Origin: Haematobia irritans
Lineage: Eukaryota > Arthropoda > Insecta > Diptera > Muscidae
Assembly: GCF_050003625.1 (NCBI RefSeq)
Contig: NC_134400.1
Span: 65,585,011-65,649,010 of the forward strand
DNA: 64,000 nt
Direction: 5' to 3'
Below, in pieces: positions 41,020-50,535 of this stretch; position 1 is the stretch's first letter, and each line of letters opens with the position of its first letter. The translations under genes were made by a program, and so were the position numbers. The notes below the pieces were generated by a model. The model searched no databases and was not told the DNA's origin. It saw nothing but the letters and a program-made list of their open reading frames with translations.

Positions 41020-42909
41020 ATGACATATTTTTTCAAAAATCCATCCGTTATAAAAAAAAATGAAACAAAAAAGCCAAAAATTTCTCCAAGTGAAAACAAT
41101 GAAAACAGTGAAGACACATGTGAAATTTTCGATGAAAACAAAAATGAATTGGGTACAAATGAAATATATTCAAGTGAAAGTGATAATGAATATATAGATA
41201 TTGTCGATGATTATGGTGATAAAAATATAGATTTCACCCAAAAATTAAGCAAGTGGGCTATCAAATATAATATATGCAACAGTGCTTTAAATGAGCTTTT
41301 GTCCATATTAAGGCTAAATAAAATACCAGTTCCAAAAGACTGTAGGACACTAAAAAGGACACCAAATGAAGGTCTTGTACGTAAAATGGGTGATGGGTTT
41401 TATACACATTACGGCTTGGAAGACTCTTTAACGGATTTCCTTTTTCAAAATAAGTATCCGTTAAATATAATTGAATTGGATGTAAATGTAGACGGATTGC
41501 CTCTTTGCAAAAGCTCGAACAAACAGGCATGGCCAATTTTGTGTAGCGTTCCAGATTACCCCAATGTAATGTTAATAGGGGTTTATGAAGGATATTCCAA
41601 ACCAAAGGATTCTAACGAGTTTCTTTCTGAATTTGTTGAAGAATTCCTTAGGTTAATAAACAATGGATTCCTTTATGAGAATAAAATATTTAAAGTCCAG
41701 CTTCGATGTTTCGTAATGGACGCACCTGCAAAGGCATTTGTTCTGGGCATTAAAGGCCACAGTGGATATTTTTCGTGCACGCGTTGTACGGAAAAAGGAA
41801 TCATCTTTAAGAATCGTTTAGTGTACCCTGTTAATGACACCATGATACCAATGAGAGACAATGCATCCTTTCGAGACAGATTGCAAGCTGAGCATCACAA
41901 TAGACAGGACCGGAGTGTCCTGGAAGCATTACCCATTGACATGGTAACTCAAACTGGGTTAGACTATATGCATGTCATTTGTTTGGGAGTAACCAGGACA
42001 TTACTAAAAGCTTGGACAAGATTAAAAGGGCATGATTTCTCTCTTCAATTCTGGAAAATTGACCAGCTCTCAGAGAGGTTAATCAACATTAAATCAAATA
42101 TCACAGCAGAGTTTCCCAGGAAACCACGATCCCTAGATGAATTGGAAAAATGGAAGGCAACAGAGTTCCGCCAATTTCTCTTATATTATGGTGCTTTTGT
42201 TCTAAAGGATATATTGTCTGAGAAGAGATACAATCATTTTGTTAAGTTTTCTGTTGCCGTGAGAATCCTTGTGGACACATCGAATTGCAAAATAAATAAT
42301 GCTTTCGCCCAAAACCTATTGCACAATTTTGTTAAAGATGTTCCCGAACTATATGATTTGAGCTTTTTAACTTGCAACTTCCATAGTCTTCTCCACATAC
42401 ACACGGATGCTTACAAATTTGGTGGATTAGACAGTGTTAGTGCCTTTCGATTTGAAAACGAGTTACAAACAATTAAAAAATCGGTTGGTAAAAGTAATAA
42501 TGTTTGTTCACAATTATATAACAGACAAGTTGAAAAAAGCATTGTTTTAGAAAAAATTTATGTTACGGATGGTCCATTTTTCGGGAAAAAACTACCTTGT
42601 CAAGAATGCGATTGCTATTCGGATATAAAATTTAAAAAATTTTGCTACTCAATTAAAGAACCAAATAACTTTTGTTATGTTGGTAAAATTTTAATAAAGA
42701 TTAGCAAAATTTTAAAAATCAACAATGAACCTTTATTTAAAGGCAATAAAATAAATAATTTAAAACCACTTTTTGAAACCCTACTAAATTCAGAAAAACT
42801 AAAAATCTACGAAACCAATAACATAGAAGAAGGAGAAGAAATAGAATTTACTAGAGGTCTGCATCGAATAACTTTTCACTACATGTATGCAATTCGCTGT
42901 CGAATATAG
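41020..42909 (+). CDS. tnp2-type transposase (C-terminus altered by MITE insertion)
   Basis: The open frame is 629 residues with no interior stop. The first 80 residues are lysine- and acid-rich. The tnp2-like region has LDVNVDGLPLCKSSNKQAWP, MLIGVYEGYSKPKDSNEF, CFVMDAPAKAFVLGIKGHSG, CTRCTEKG, LDYMHVICLGVTRTLL, RKPRSLDELEKWKATEFRQF and FHSLLHIHTDAYKFGGLDSV. Further on are Cys pairs (CQECDC). The last eleven codons (42852-42909) come from an inserted MITE. Beyond the MITE, sequence after the duplicated target continues in phase to a stop near 43632, so the original protein was roughly 20 residues longer. It presumably cuts and moves elements with the CCCTGCCAAC ends. Apart from the tail it looks well preserved. 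Confidence 0.82.
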   Translation: MTYFFKNPSVIKKNETKKPKISPSENNENSEDTCEIFDENKNELGTNEIYSSESDNEYIDIVDDYGDKNIDFTQKLSKWAIKYNICNSALNELLSILRLNKIPVPKDCRTLKRTPNEGLVRKMGDGFYTHYGLEDSLTDFLFQNKYPLNIIELDVNVDGLPLCKSSNKQAWPILCSVPDYPNVMLIGVYEGYSKPKDSNEFLSEFVEEFLRLINNGFLYENKIFKVQLRCFVMDAPAKAFVLGIKGHSGYFSCTRCTEKGIIFKNRLVYPVNDTMIPMRDNASFRDRLQAEHHNRQDRSVLEALPIDMVTQTGLDYMHVICLGVTRTLLKAWTRLKGHDFSLQFWKIDQLSERLINIKSNITAEFPRKPRSLDELEKWKATEFRQFLLYYGAFVLKDILSEKRYNHFVKFSVAVRILVDTSNCKINNAFAQNLLHNFVKDVPELYDLSFLTCNFHSLLHIHTDAYKFGGLDSVSAFRFENELQTIKKSVGKSNNVCSQLYNRQVEKSIVLEKIYVTDGPFFGKKLPCQECDCYSDIKFKKFCYSIKEPNNFCYVGKILIKISKILKINNEPLFKGNKINNLKPLFETLLNSEKLKIYETNNIEEGEEIEFTRGLHRITFHYMYAIRCRI

Positions 42910-43539
42910 TACATACACTGTCTTTCTCTCAGAGCGCAAGTAGTGAAGTGAAGAGAACGCTTGCTTGTCAAATACCACCAAGTACTTATCCGAAACAATA
43001 TGTGTTCCGAAAAAAAGGAACAATAAAAATGTAAGTACTTGAGAAAAAGTACAACATGGATTCTCTTCACTTCACGTGGTACCACAAATATTGCTTAGCT
43101 ATGTGCGAAGCAAAACTTTCCATTATTATTAATCATAGATATGTATGTATGTCACATATTTCATATATTTATGTATGTCACACACTTACCTACTTACCTT
43201 AATGTTTTCCGTTCTTTATATCAATCCGAAAACATATATTATGGAGAGTAACTGTTTTCTTGTATTTCTGAAACTTCACGTGGTACATAGAGTACTCTAT
43301 GAAGTTTTGTTCTCGCAACATACTCGACGTGATCAATCTGAGTACACTTCAATAAGAGAGAAAGAGGAATATGTGTTTGTTGGTAGTGAAGACATCAGAG
43401 TAGCAACAAGAAGTTACTCGTGGCTTTTGATGTTCATTAAAATGTTTACCAATTGTTTTGCGACTCTCTCAAATAGATGTACTCATGTAGCAAGTACACG
43501 TGTACTCTGCATTTACAAATGCAATTGTGCAGACCTCTA
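42852..43539. mobile_element. hAT-type MITE inside the tnp2 gene 3' end
   Basis: The ends TAGAGGTCTGCA and the complement of TGCAGACCTCTA are flanked by the perfect 8 bp duplication GAATTTAC (42844-42851 and 43540-43547). The 688 bp interior has inverted words (GAAGTGAAGAGAA and TTCTCTTCACTTC). The frame at 43145-43540 has no recognisable domain and is unlikely to be a gene. Confidence 0.9.
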
Positions 43540-43954
43540 GAATTTACCCTTAAAAATATTACACACAAATCCATTGTTTTAAAAAATATTACACAAAATT
43601 CAATTGCAATATTCCCTTTGGTATATAATGAATAATAACACAGGTAACCGAATTATAATAACTTTTTGCAGAAATTGTTGTTGAAATTAAAAAAAAAAAA
43701 CTTTTTCTAGAAGGCGTAACGTTTTTCATTGACGAAAGTGACAAACCGTCATATATTCACCTACCAGTACTTACGCAAGGTATTGTTTATCATAAATTTC
43801 TAACCAGACATTAATGACTCATTGGGAAGTACAGATTAATTGAAATTTGAACAAATCTCTCAATTGACTTAAATTTGTTTCTTTAAAACTTCATGAAGTA
43901 AATTAAAGCACTTGATAGGGGTAGTAGTAGTTTTTTGAAGATAATCCTACTTTA

Positions 43955-44960
43955 CACTGAAAAAAATATTGTCGTGAGTCCAAAGAATTCATGTCCTTAA
44001 AATACGAATGCAAATTTTGCTTAGCGTAGAAGACGCATTTCTCTAATATAAAGTTTTTTTCCTTGTCCAAAAGACGATAGACTTGTCAATGAAATCGTGT
44101 TGCCCTTATAATTAAGTGTTTTGATTTAAATATGGGTATCATAACATGAAAGAAAATTTATAGGCTAAGGTCAACTTGACTTTAATAATTCAGAAAAATT
44201 CTTTAAAATTAAAGAAATTGTCTTTAAATTTGTTGTCTTTTTGCATCTTGACTACAAAGCAAAAAATCGTTCAAAAATAGGACATGTCTTTCAGCACTTT
44301 ATTTTAAAGACTTTTTACTTGAAAAATAGCATAATTTCTACTCGAAGTCGTATCTGAATTTGGTAAATAAAGTTGCCGTTAAATTGTTTTTAAAGGACTT
44401 TGATAGCATATAAAGAAAAAAAAACCGAAAAGGCGAAAAATTAAAATGTGCTTCCTAGAGTCAAGTACACAAAACCCAAATTTAAAAGAGAAGTATGTCT
44501 TAAAAGTATCCTTGCTTAAATTCTCCGCTTCTTTGGCTCGGAATCAATACCAAAATTTTTAAACTAAAGACAAAACCGTGCTAAAGAATCGTAGACGTGA
44601 AGTAAGGATACTTTTAAGACACAATTCACCTTTAAGTTTTGTGCACTTGATACTAGGAGACAAATTTTAATTTATTCGTGTTTATGTTTTTTTTCTTCTT
44701 CTAACAGAATGATTCAAAACCGTGTCAACGCCAATTTAATTTTTCAAATTGCACTCGACTTCAAATCAAATATAAATAAAGTGTCTTTTATATTTTAAAA
44801 ACTTTTTTGTTTTGTAGGCAACATAAAAGATTTTTTCAGAATTATTAAAGCCTAGTCCTTAGTCTAACAAATTTTTTCTTTAATGATTTTTAAATCGAAC
44901 CACTTCATTGAATAATTTAAGGACATGAAATCTTTGGTCTCAGTATAATTTTTTCCAGTA
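43955..44960. mobile_element. foldback element with CACTGAAAAAA end
   Basis: TA-flanked (43953-43954 and 44961-44962). The left arm has CACTGAAAAAAATATTG and CATGTCCTTAAAATA; the right arm has TTTAAGGACATGAAA and the complement of the end. The centre is also palindromic (AAAAGTATCCTTGCTT near 44502 against AAGTAAGGATACTTTT near 44601). It contains no gene. A partial relative is at 21713. Confidence 0.75.
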
Positions 44961-44962
44961 TA

Positions 44963-45160
44963 TTTAAATTAAATTAAATTAAATTAAATTAAATTAAATT
45001 AAATTAAATTAAATTAAATTAAATTAAATTAAATTAAATTAAATTAAATTAAATTAAATTAAATTAAATTAAATTAAATTAAATTAAATTAAATTAAATT
45101 AAATTAAATTAAATTAAATTAAATTAAATTAAATTAAATTAAATTAAATTAAATTAAATT
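44963..45160. repeat. (AAATT)n microsatellite
   Basis: About 39 uninterrupted copies of AAATT begin directly at the right border of the foldback element. The near-perfect array suggests recent expansion or slippage. Confidence 0.97.
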
Positions 45161-45629
45161 ATGTATTTAAATTCTAATAATTTGTAATGGAGACTAGGGA
45201 AGAAAAAATATTTTACCTGAAACTTAAAGATAAAAAAATCGCAAAATAGACGAAATTAAAATATTTGTACGTAAATACACTTTTAGGTATTTTTAATGGT
45301 TTTATTTTAATTTTTGTTAAATTTTCTGGTTGTCTAAGAAACCAGTAATACAATGATTATCATAATTGGCTTAATATGTGTAAACGTAAAAGATAGAATT
45401 TATATAGAATCGTTTTTTTATTTCCAAATAAAAAATTCATGAAATATCATGTGCCAATTACCACAAATTAAGATCTAATTTTTCAAGTCCATGAATATGG
45501 GCTTTAAAAGCTTCTGTAAATAATTTGGAAATCGTATTGTTTTATTTAAATTTTAATACAAAATGTACTTCCACAGAGTCATAATTTAAAAAACAATAGG
45601 GTGCTTATAAATGTCTTTTTTAAATAGAT

Positions 45630-46292
45630 ACACCACAAAACATCGGACTTGATGACATATATAATGAGCTTCGTGTCCAAAAAATGGAAAACCAACAAAG
45701 AGACGAATCTTACCAGAAACTTATTAAAACATTAACAGAAGAGGTAATTTCCCTTCGAAATGAGGTGCGCGAACTTAAAACCATGACCGATTTGGACGTA
45801 AATATGGAAAACATGCCAAAACTACCATTTAATTCTCTTGATAATCTTAAGGAGTTTGATGACAAACTCATATTCGACGATGAAATGAGATCTCAGTTGG
45901 TAGGTCTAATTACAAAAAATTGTTTTTATTCATGTACTTTAATTTTGCAATTATCCAGAAATGCTTGTTCCGTCGAATCGGAGGAAAAGATGCCACCACT
46001 TTCTTGAAAATCGCATTAAAATCCGTCATTTCCGATGAGTTAGCTGTAAATTTGACATGGCGTGGAACGACAGATAAGCCAAGCATTCAAAAGTTTACAA
46101 TATTTAGAATAATAAAAGGTAGTTTTTATATAATCTGTAAAGAAAAATTTTAATGGTTTCTTTTTTCATCTAGATGTTTGCTACTCAATCCATAAAAATG
46201 CAACTGACGTCGACATTAACAGAGTTTGCCAGCAACATTTTCTGCACGCCAAAGACCGTGTTAACAAAAAATTAAAAACTGTGAATCATTAG
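45630..46292 (+). CDS. DUF4806-domain protein, three visible exons
   Basis: Exons are 45630-45899, 45959-46118 and 46174-46292, joined by GT-AG introns of 59 and 55 nt. The first exon starts behind an acceptor (TTTTTTAAATAG), so at least one upstream exon with the start codon is missing from my view; the ATG at 45684 is internal or alternative. Phases agree across all junctions. The N-terminal part is a probable coiled coil (ESYQKLIKTLTEEVISLRNE). It is followed by LPFNSLDNLKEFDDKL, FRRIGGKDATTFLKIALKSV, NLTWRGTTDKPSI and a C-terminal NRVCQQHFLHAKDRV, the order of the DUF4806 domain. Function is unknown. Its place beside the tnp2 gene suggests an accessory DNA-binding or regulatory protein. 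Confidence 0.72.
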
Positions 46293-46582
46293 TATAAGTA
46301 ATCTGTATTTTTTAAACTTTTAATTTGTTTTAAGCTATATTAATAACAATTGATGAAAGATCTCTTTATTTTTCCATTTTTTGTTAGTTTTAGATGTACG
46401 TTGAATATTAATGAATTTAGTTGTAAGGAATATATCGTAATTTAATACAAATCTTGATTCATATTTTAATTGAATAAAACATTAAAAAAAATTGTATTTT
46501 AAAATTTTGTTTTTCCATACGAACTCTTCAAAAAACAATCTACATAGTTTCAATTTGATGATGCGTTTTAGTGACTACGATC

Positions 46583-46802
46583 ATCTATCGCATAGTGGAA
46601 CTGTTCTTCTCGAACTGGGACACTAAGTAGATTAAAAAGCGACAAAAAAATGATATTGAAGCTATATATTTTCTTCCAATAGAGAAATTAATTAGAGACC
46701 AAAAGCTAACGAAATAGTATCTTCCCCATGCATCGATGTAGATACTCGCATATTATATCGCATAGTGGGACACTTCTTCCCGAGCGGTGACACTAATTCG
46801 AT
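46583..46802. repeat. direct subterminal repeat of the two-gene element
   Basis: Two copies of a ~45 bp motif (46586-46628 and 46753-46798) share ATCGCATAGTGG, ACTTCTTC-like and GACACTAA words. They lie near the right end and may be transposase or accessory-protein binding sites. Confidence 0.55.
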
Positions 46803-46976
46803 AAGATGATATCGCCTGCGAAAGTTTTATCTTCCTACTATCTACTACTTCGATACACTTTCGATAGAAAATGTTTGCAGGGTTGTAATGCCTTCATACA
46901 TGCCAAACACCACGAGTCATTAATTTTACCACATTTACACTTATTTTTTATCATTAAACTAAGTCGAAATACTTAC

Positions 46977-47049
46977 CTTTCGCCCAATCCTCTTGCTCCC
47001 AATCGATATTATGTTTCCTTTTAACACCATCACATGCCGTTGTGGACAT
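46977..47049 (-). pseudogene. hAT transposase first exon
   Basis: On the minus strand an ATG at 47049 starts MSTTACDGVKRKHNIDWEQE and ends at a strong donor GTAAGT (46971-46976). Downstream, WCLACMKAL (about 46915-46889) supplies the two cysteines of the BED-type finger, which runs up to the 46883 border of the two-gene element. The histidine half is at 40310. Whether the interval 46920-46976 is an intron or a decayed frame is not certain. Confidence 0.6.
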
Positions 47050-47086
47050 TTTTCTTCTTATTTCTTCCTAAAATTTTAATTTTAAG

Positions 47087-47329
47087 ATGACCGACCGTGT
47101 AAACGAATGGAAGCGAATTAAAACTACAACAAGCTGTCGTTGTGCTTATCAAATCCTTCTTACATCAACCATGAGATTGCGTAGGAGAAAAAAGGACAGA
47201 TATATTAATCCAAACAATAGTGGGAGATGGGACATTCCCAAATTTGTTACTGAAATATGTCAGTCAGTGATGGTAAATAGGAATGTAATTAAGCCGAACC
47301 TAAATGAATTCGTAAAGATTGACGTTTGA
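47087..47329 (+). CDS. hypothetical 80-residue ORF in hAT end region
   Basis: The frame starts at ATG 47087 and is basic (MRLRRRKKDRYINPNNSGRW). It lies on the opposite strand, just upstream of the hAT transposase start. No domain is recognised. It may be chance, since it lies inside the hAT 5' noncoding region. Confidence 0.25.
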   Translation: MTDRVNEWKRIKTTTSCRCAYQILLTSTMRLRRRKKDRYINPNNSGRWDIPKFVTEICQSVMVNRNVIKPNLNEFVKIDV

Positions 47330-47389
47330 TTTTTATTGCTCTCAATTTTAAACTCTCAAACAACAAATTTAATATTAAGTTAAAGAAGA

Positions 47390-47510
47390 TAGAAAATCCC
47401 CTGAAAAATCCCCAAACTACTATTTTATCCCCAGCCAAATCCCCAGATCCCCAAACTAAAAAAAATCCCCAACCACGAAAAAAAATCCCCAGTTTGGGGA
47501 AAATCCCCTA
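47390..47510. repeat. hAT right subterminal ATCCCC cluster
   Basis: About nine ATCCCC words lie within 120 bp, next to the right TIR. The left end has the same word, so these are likely recognition sites of the hAT transposase. Confidence 0.65.
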
Positions 47511-47532
47511 ATCTGACAACACTGCATACACC

Positions 47533-48061
47533 AACAAACACAAACACCATTGTTGTATTAAACAGATAAATGTCTCCAGAGCGCTTCTACGACGATCTGT
47601 ACTTATATCTAGAGGCTTAAGGAGGACATTTCTGATAAGTATATATTCAAATATGTTTTGTAGTTTCACCACATAATGACCATCTAATAACCATCTGTCA
47701 TTGATGTACAAATACGCCTCTATAAAAATAGACAAAAATTATTTCATTCCTCTGTAAATTGAACTCATTTAATAACCATTATCTACCTGTTCATTATCTA
47801 TGTAATATAAACAATTTTTTCTTATGAATTTGAAAATTCAAGCCGGCACGGAATCATTCATTTTCTCCTAAGCAGTTTAGCTGGTACAATTACAACATAA
47901 CCGGGCTCTGGGCACCGATACCTTTTGCATGTTAATCGTTTAAAATTGTTAAAATCTTTCCATTTTTATGTCCTCATTAAAAGCTTGTTGTTTTCTTTTC
48001 GCTCCGGATCAGTATCTATATGTAACAAAAATATGCTCATCTTTGGATTTGTTTCTTGACT
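47533..48061. other. unassigned intergenic DNA
   Basis: I see no convincing gene, TIR or repeat in this stretch. The minus-strand frame 47508-47735 overlaps the hAT end and is not supported. Confidence 0.4.
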
Positions 48062-48654
48062 TAAAGGCCGGTACTATTTTCATTCTTGCAAAAAAATTTT
48101 ATAGAACCCATTATTTCGCGCATAGAAAGCGGAGTCTACTTAAGTAATAGGGAGCGATATTTACAGGGAGCGCTATTTAACAGGGAGAGATATTGAATTA
48201 AGATGGTGGTTGCTACTTGCTAGTACAAAATTTTACAATTTATTTTTCTTTGGGCAATTGATCTGCTACTCCTTTGATCCTTTGTATATTTTCGGAACAA
48301 AAATATGATCCCTGTTTGCGTTATAAACCCACACAAATAGTTTTAATAAATAAATTATTTCTTAATTCACATTGCAAATAGCGCCATGCTATAAACGTTA
48401 GTTTTTCAACTCGAAACAAGTATATACGGCCGTAAGTTCGGCCAGGCCGAAGCTTATGTACCCTCCACCATGGATTGCGTAGAAACTTCTACTGAAGCCT
48501 GTCATCCACAATCGAATTACTTGAGTTGCGGTAACACTTGCCGATGGCAAGGTATCTTAAAACTTCCTAACACCGTAATATATACCACATAGTCCATATG
48601 TGGTATATATTAAACTAAAAAGGCCGATTAAATACGTATATAATTAAGTTTAAA

Positions 48655-49010
48655 GTTTCTATAGAAATAAAATTTTGACAACATTTTCTATAGAAGTAAA
48701 ATTTGGAAAAAATTTGGAAAAAATTTTCTATAGAAATAAAATTTGGAAAAAATTTTCTTTAGAAATAAAATTTGGAAAAAATTTTCTTTAGAAATACAAT
48801 TTTGACAAAATTTTCTATAGAAATAAAATTTTGACAAAATTTTCTATAGAAAAAAAATTTTTACAAAATTTTCTATAAAAATAAAATTTTGACAAAATTT
48901 TCTATAGAAATAAAATTTGGAAAAAATTTTCTATAGAAATAAAATTTGGAAAAATTTTTCTATAGAAATAAAATTTTGACAAAATTTTCTATAGAAATAC
49001 AATTTTGGTA
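48655..49010. repeat. ~30 bp AT-rich minisatellite
   Basis: About twelve units of the form TTCTATAGAAATAAAATTTT followed by GACAAAATT or GGAAAAAATT. The core TTCTATAGAA is itself a palindrome. Confidence 0.9.
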
Positions 49011-49059
49011 GATTATTTTTGGCTCGAGTGGCAACCATGATTATGAACCGATATGGACC

Positions 49060-50010
49060 AATTTTTGTGTGATTGGGGATCGGCTATATATAACTATAGA
49101 CCGATATGGACCAATTTTGGCATGGTTATTAGCGGCCTTATACTAATACCACGTTGCAAATTTCAACCGGATCGGATGAATTTTGCTCCTCCAAGAGGCT
49201 CCGGAGATCAAATCTGGGGATCGGTTTATATGGGGGCTATATATTATTATGAACCGATATGGACCAATTCTTGCGTGTTTGTTAGAGACCACATTCTAAC
49301 ACCATGTTCCAAATTTCAACCGGATCGGATGAATTTTGCTCCTCCAAGAGGCTCCGGAGGACAAATCTGGGGATCGGCTTATATGGGAGCTATATATAAT
49401 TATGGACCGATATGAACCAATTTTGGCATGGTTGTTAGCGACAATATACTAACACCACGTACCAAATTTCAATCCGATCGGATGACGTTTGCTCCTCTAA
49501 GAGGCTCCGGAGGTCAAATCTGGGGATCGGTTTATATGGGGGCTATATATAATTATGGGCCGATGTGGACCAATTTTTGCATGGTCATTAGAGAACATAT
49601 ACCAACACCATGTACCAAATTTCAGCCGGGTCGGATGAAATTTGGTTCTCTTCGAGGCTCCGCAAGCCAAATCGGGGGATCGGTTTATATGGGGGCTATA
49701 TGTAATTATGGACCGATATGGACCAATTGTTAGAGACCATATACTAACACCATGTACCAAATTTCAGCCGGATCGGATGCAATTTGCTTCTCTTAGAGCA
49801 ATCGCAAGCCAAATTTGGGGGTCCGTTTATGTGGGGGCTATACTTAAAAGTGGACCGATATGGACCAATTTTTCCATGGTTGTTAGAGACCATATACTAA
49901 CACCATGTACTAAATTTCAGCCGGATCGGATGAAATTTGCTTCTCTTAGAGCAATCGCAAGCCAAATTTGGGGGTCCGTTTATATGGGGGCTATACGTAA
50001 AAGTGGACCG
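49060..50010. repeat. 153 bp tandem array
   Basis: Seven units, starting near 49081, 49218, 49373, 49526, 49679, 49821 and 49974, share TTTATATGGGGGCTATA, GGACCGATATGGACCAATTT, AACACCATGTACCAAATTTC and GGATCGGATGAATTTTGCT. Open frames in this array are by-products of the repeat and are not genes. Confidence 0.9.
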
Positions 50011-50025
50011 ATATGGCCCATTTGC

Positions 50026-50236
50026 AATACCATCCGACTAACAAATACTTGTTCCAAGTTTCAAGTCGATAGCTTGTTTCGTTCGGAAGTTTGCGTGATG
50101 CGGACATGCTCAGATCGACTCAGAATTTCATTTGCAATACCATCCGACTAACAACTACTTGTGCCAAGTTTCAAGTCGATAGCTTGTTTCGTTCGGAAGT
50201 TAGCGTGATGCGGACATGCTCAGATCGACTCAGAAA
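50026..50236. repeat. ~106 bp tandem duplication
   Basis: Two copies run from CATTTGCAATACCATCCGAC to CAGATCGACTCAGAA. They lie between the 153 bp array and the element end. Confidence 0.85.
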
Positions 50237-50535
50237 TTCACCATGACCCAGAATATATATACTTTATGGGGTCTTAGAGCAATATTTCGATGTGTTACAA
50301 ACGGAATGACAAAGTTAATATACCCCCATCCTATGGTGGAGGGTATAAAAAGAAGAAGCAGAAGTTATTTTACAAATAACTTTGGATTTAAAAAATTTAA
50401 TTTTACAATGCTGCACTATATTTTTTGGAACACATCAATTAATTCTTGATTCCATTTATTACAACCAGGGACTATACATGTTGGTTGAAGTGCTTGTTTT
50501 GCAACATCAATTGCTGTGCTCCTTTTGTTAACATT

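Larger units (their letters stand above)
40349..46882 (+). mobile_element. two-gene TIR element with tnp2-type transposase and DUF4806 gene
   Basis: The ends are CCCTGCCAACATTT (left) and the complement of AAATGTTTGCAGGG (right), matching at 13 of 14 positions, with a 2 bp duplication TT (40347-40348 and 46883-46884). Removing it leaves the host hAT zinc-finger frame continuous. It carries a long tnp2-like transposase gene and a three-exon DUF4806 gene on the same strand. It has itself received a hAT-type MITE, a foldback element and a pentanucleotide array. The tnp2 domain points to the CACTA/EnSpm (CMC) superfamily, although the terminal bases are CCCTG rather than CACTA. Confidence 0.75.
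38428..47524 (-). mobile_element. hAT transposon with nested two-gene TIR element
   Basis: A perfect 8 bp duplication CATACACC (38420-38427 and 47525-47532) and TIRs CACGGTTGCCAGATT and the complement of AATCTGACAACACTG define the element. Both subterminal regions are crowded with ATCCCCAAA words. A decayed hAT transposase lies on the minus strand. Its zinc-finger region is split by the 40349-46882 insertion; without it the hAT would be about 2.56 kb, a normal size. Confidence 0.92.
48421..50355. mobile_element. satellite-bearing repeat element with TACCCTCCACCAT ends
   Basis: It begins near TATACGGCCGTAAGTTCGGC and TACCCTCCACCATGGA, and ends with TCCTATGGTGGAGGGTA, an inverted counterpart. 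It contains a minisatellite and a 153 bp array. The left border also holds a CG-rich palindrome (GTTCGGCCAGGCCGAAGC). I recall this repeat type as abundant in muscid flies; the superfamily is unknown to me. Confidence 0.6.

Noticed and set aside
43145..43540. 131-codon frame after the tnp2 gene
   Set aside because: It lies inside a 688 bp MITE with defined TIRs and target duplications.
49060..50010. CRISPR-like array or tandem genes in the 153 bp repeats
   Set aside because: Units are long and diverged without unique spacers; the open frames are repeat by-products in a eukaryotic satellite-bearing element.
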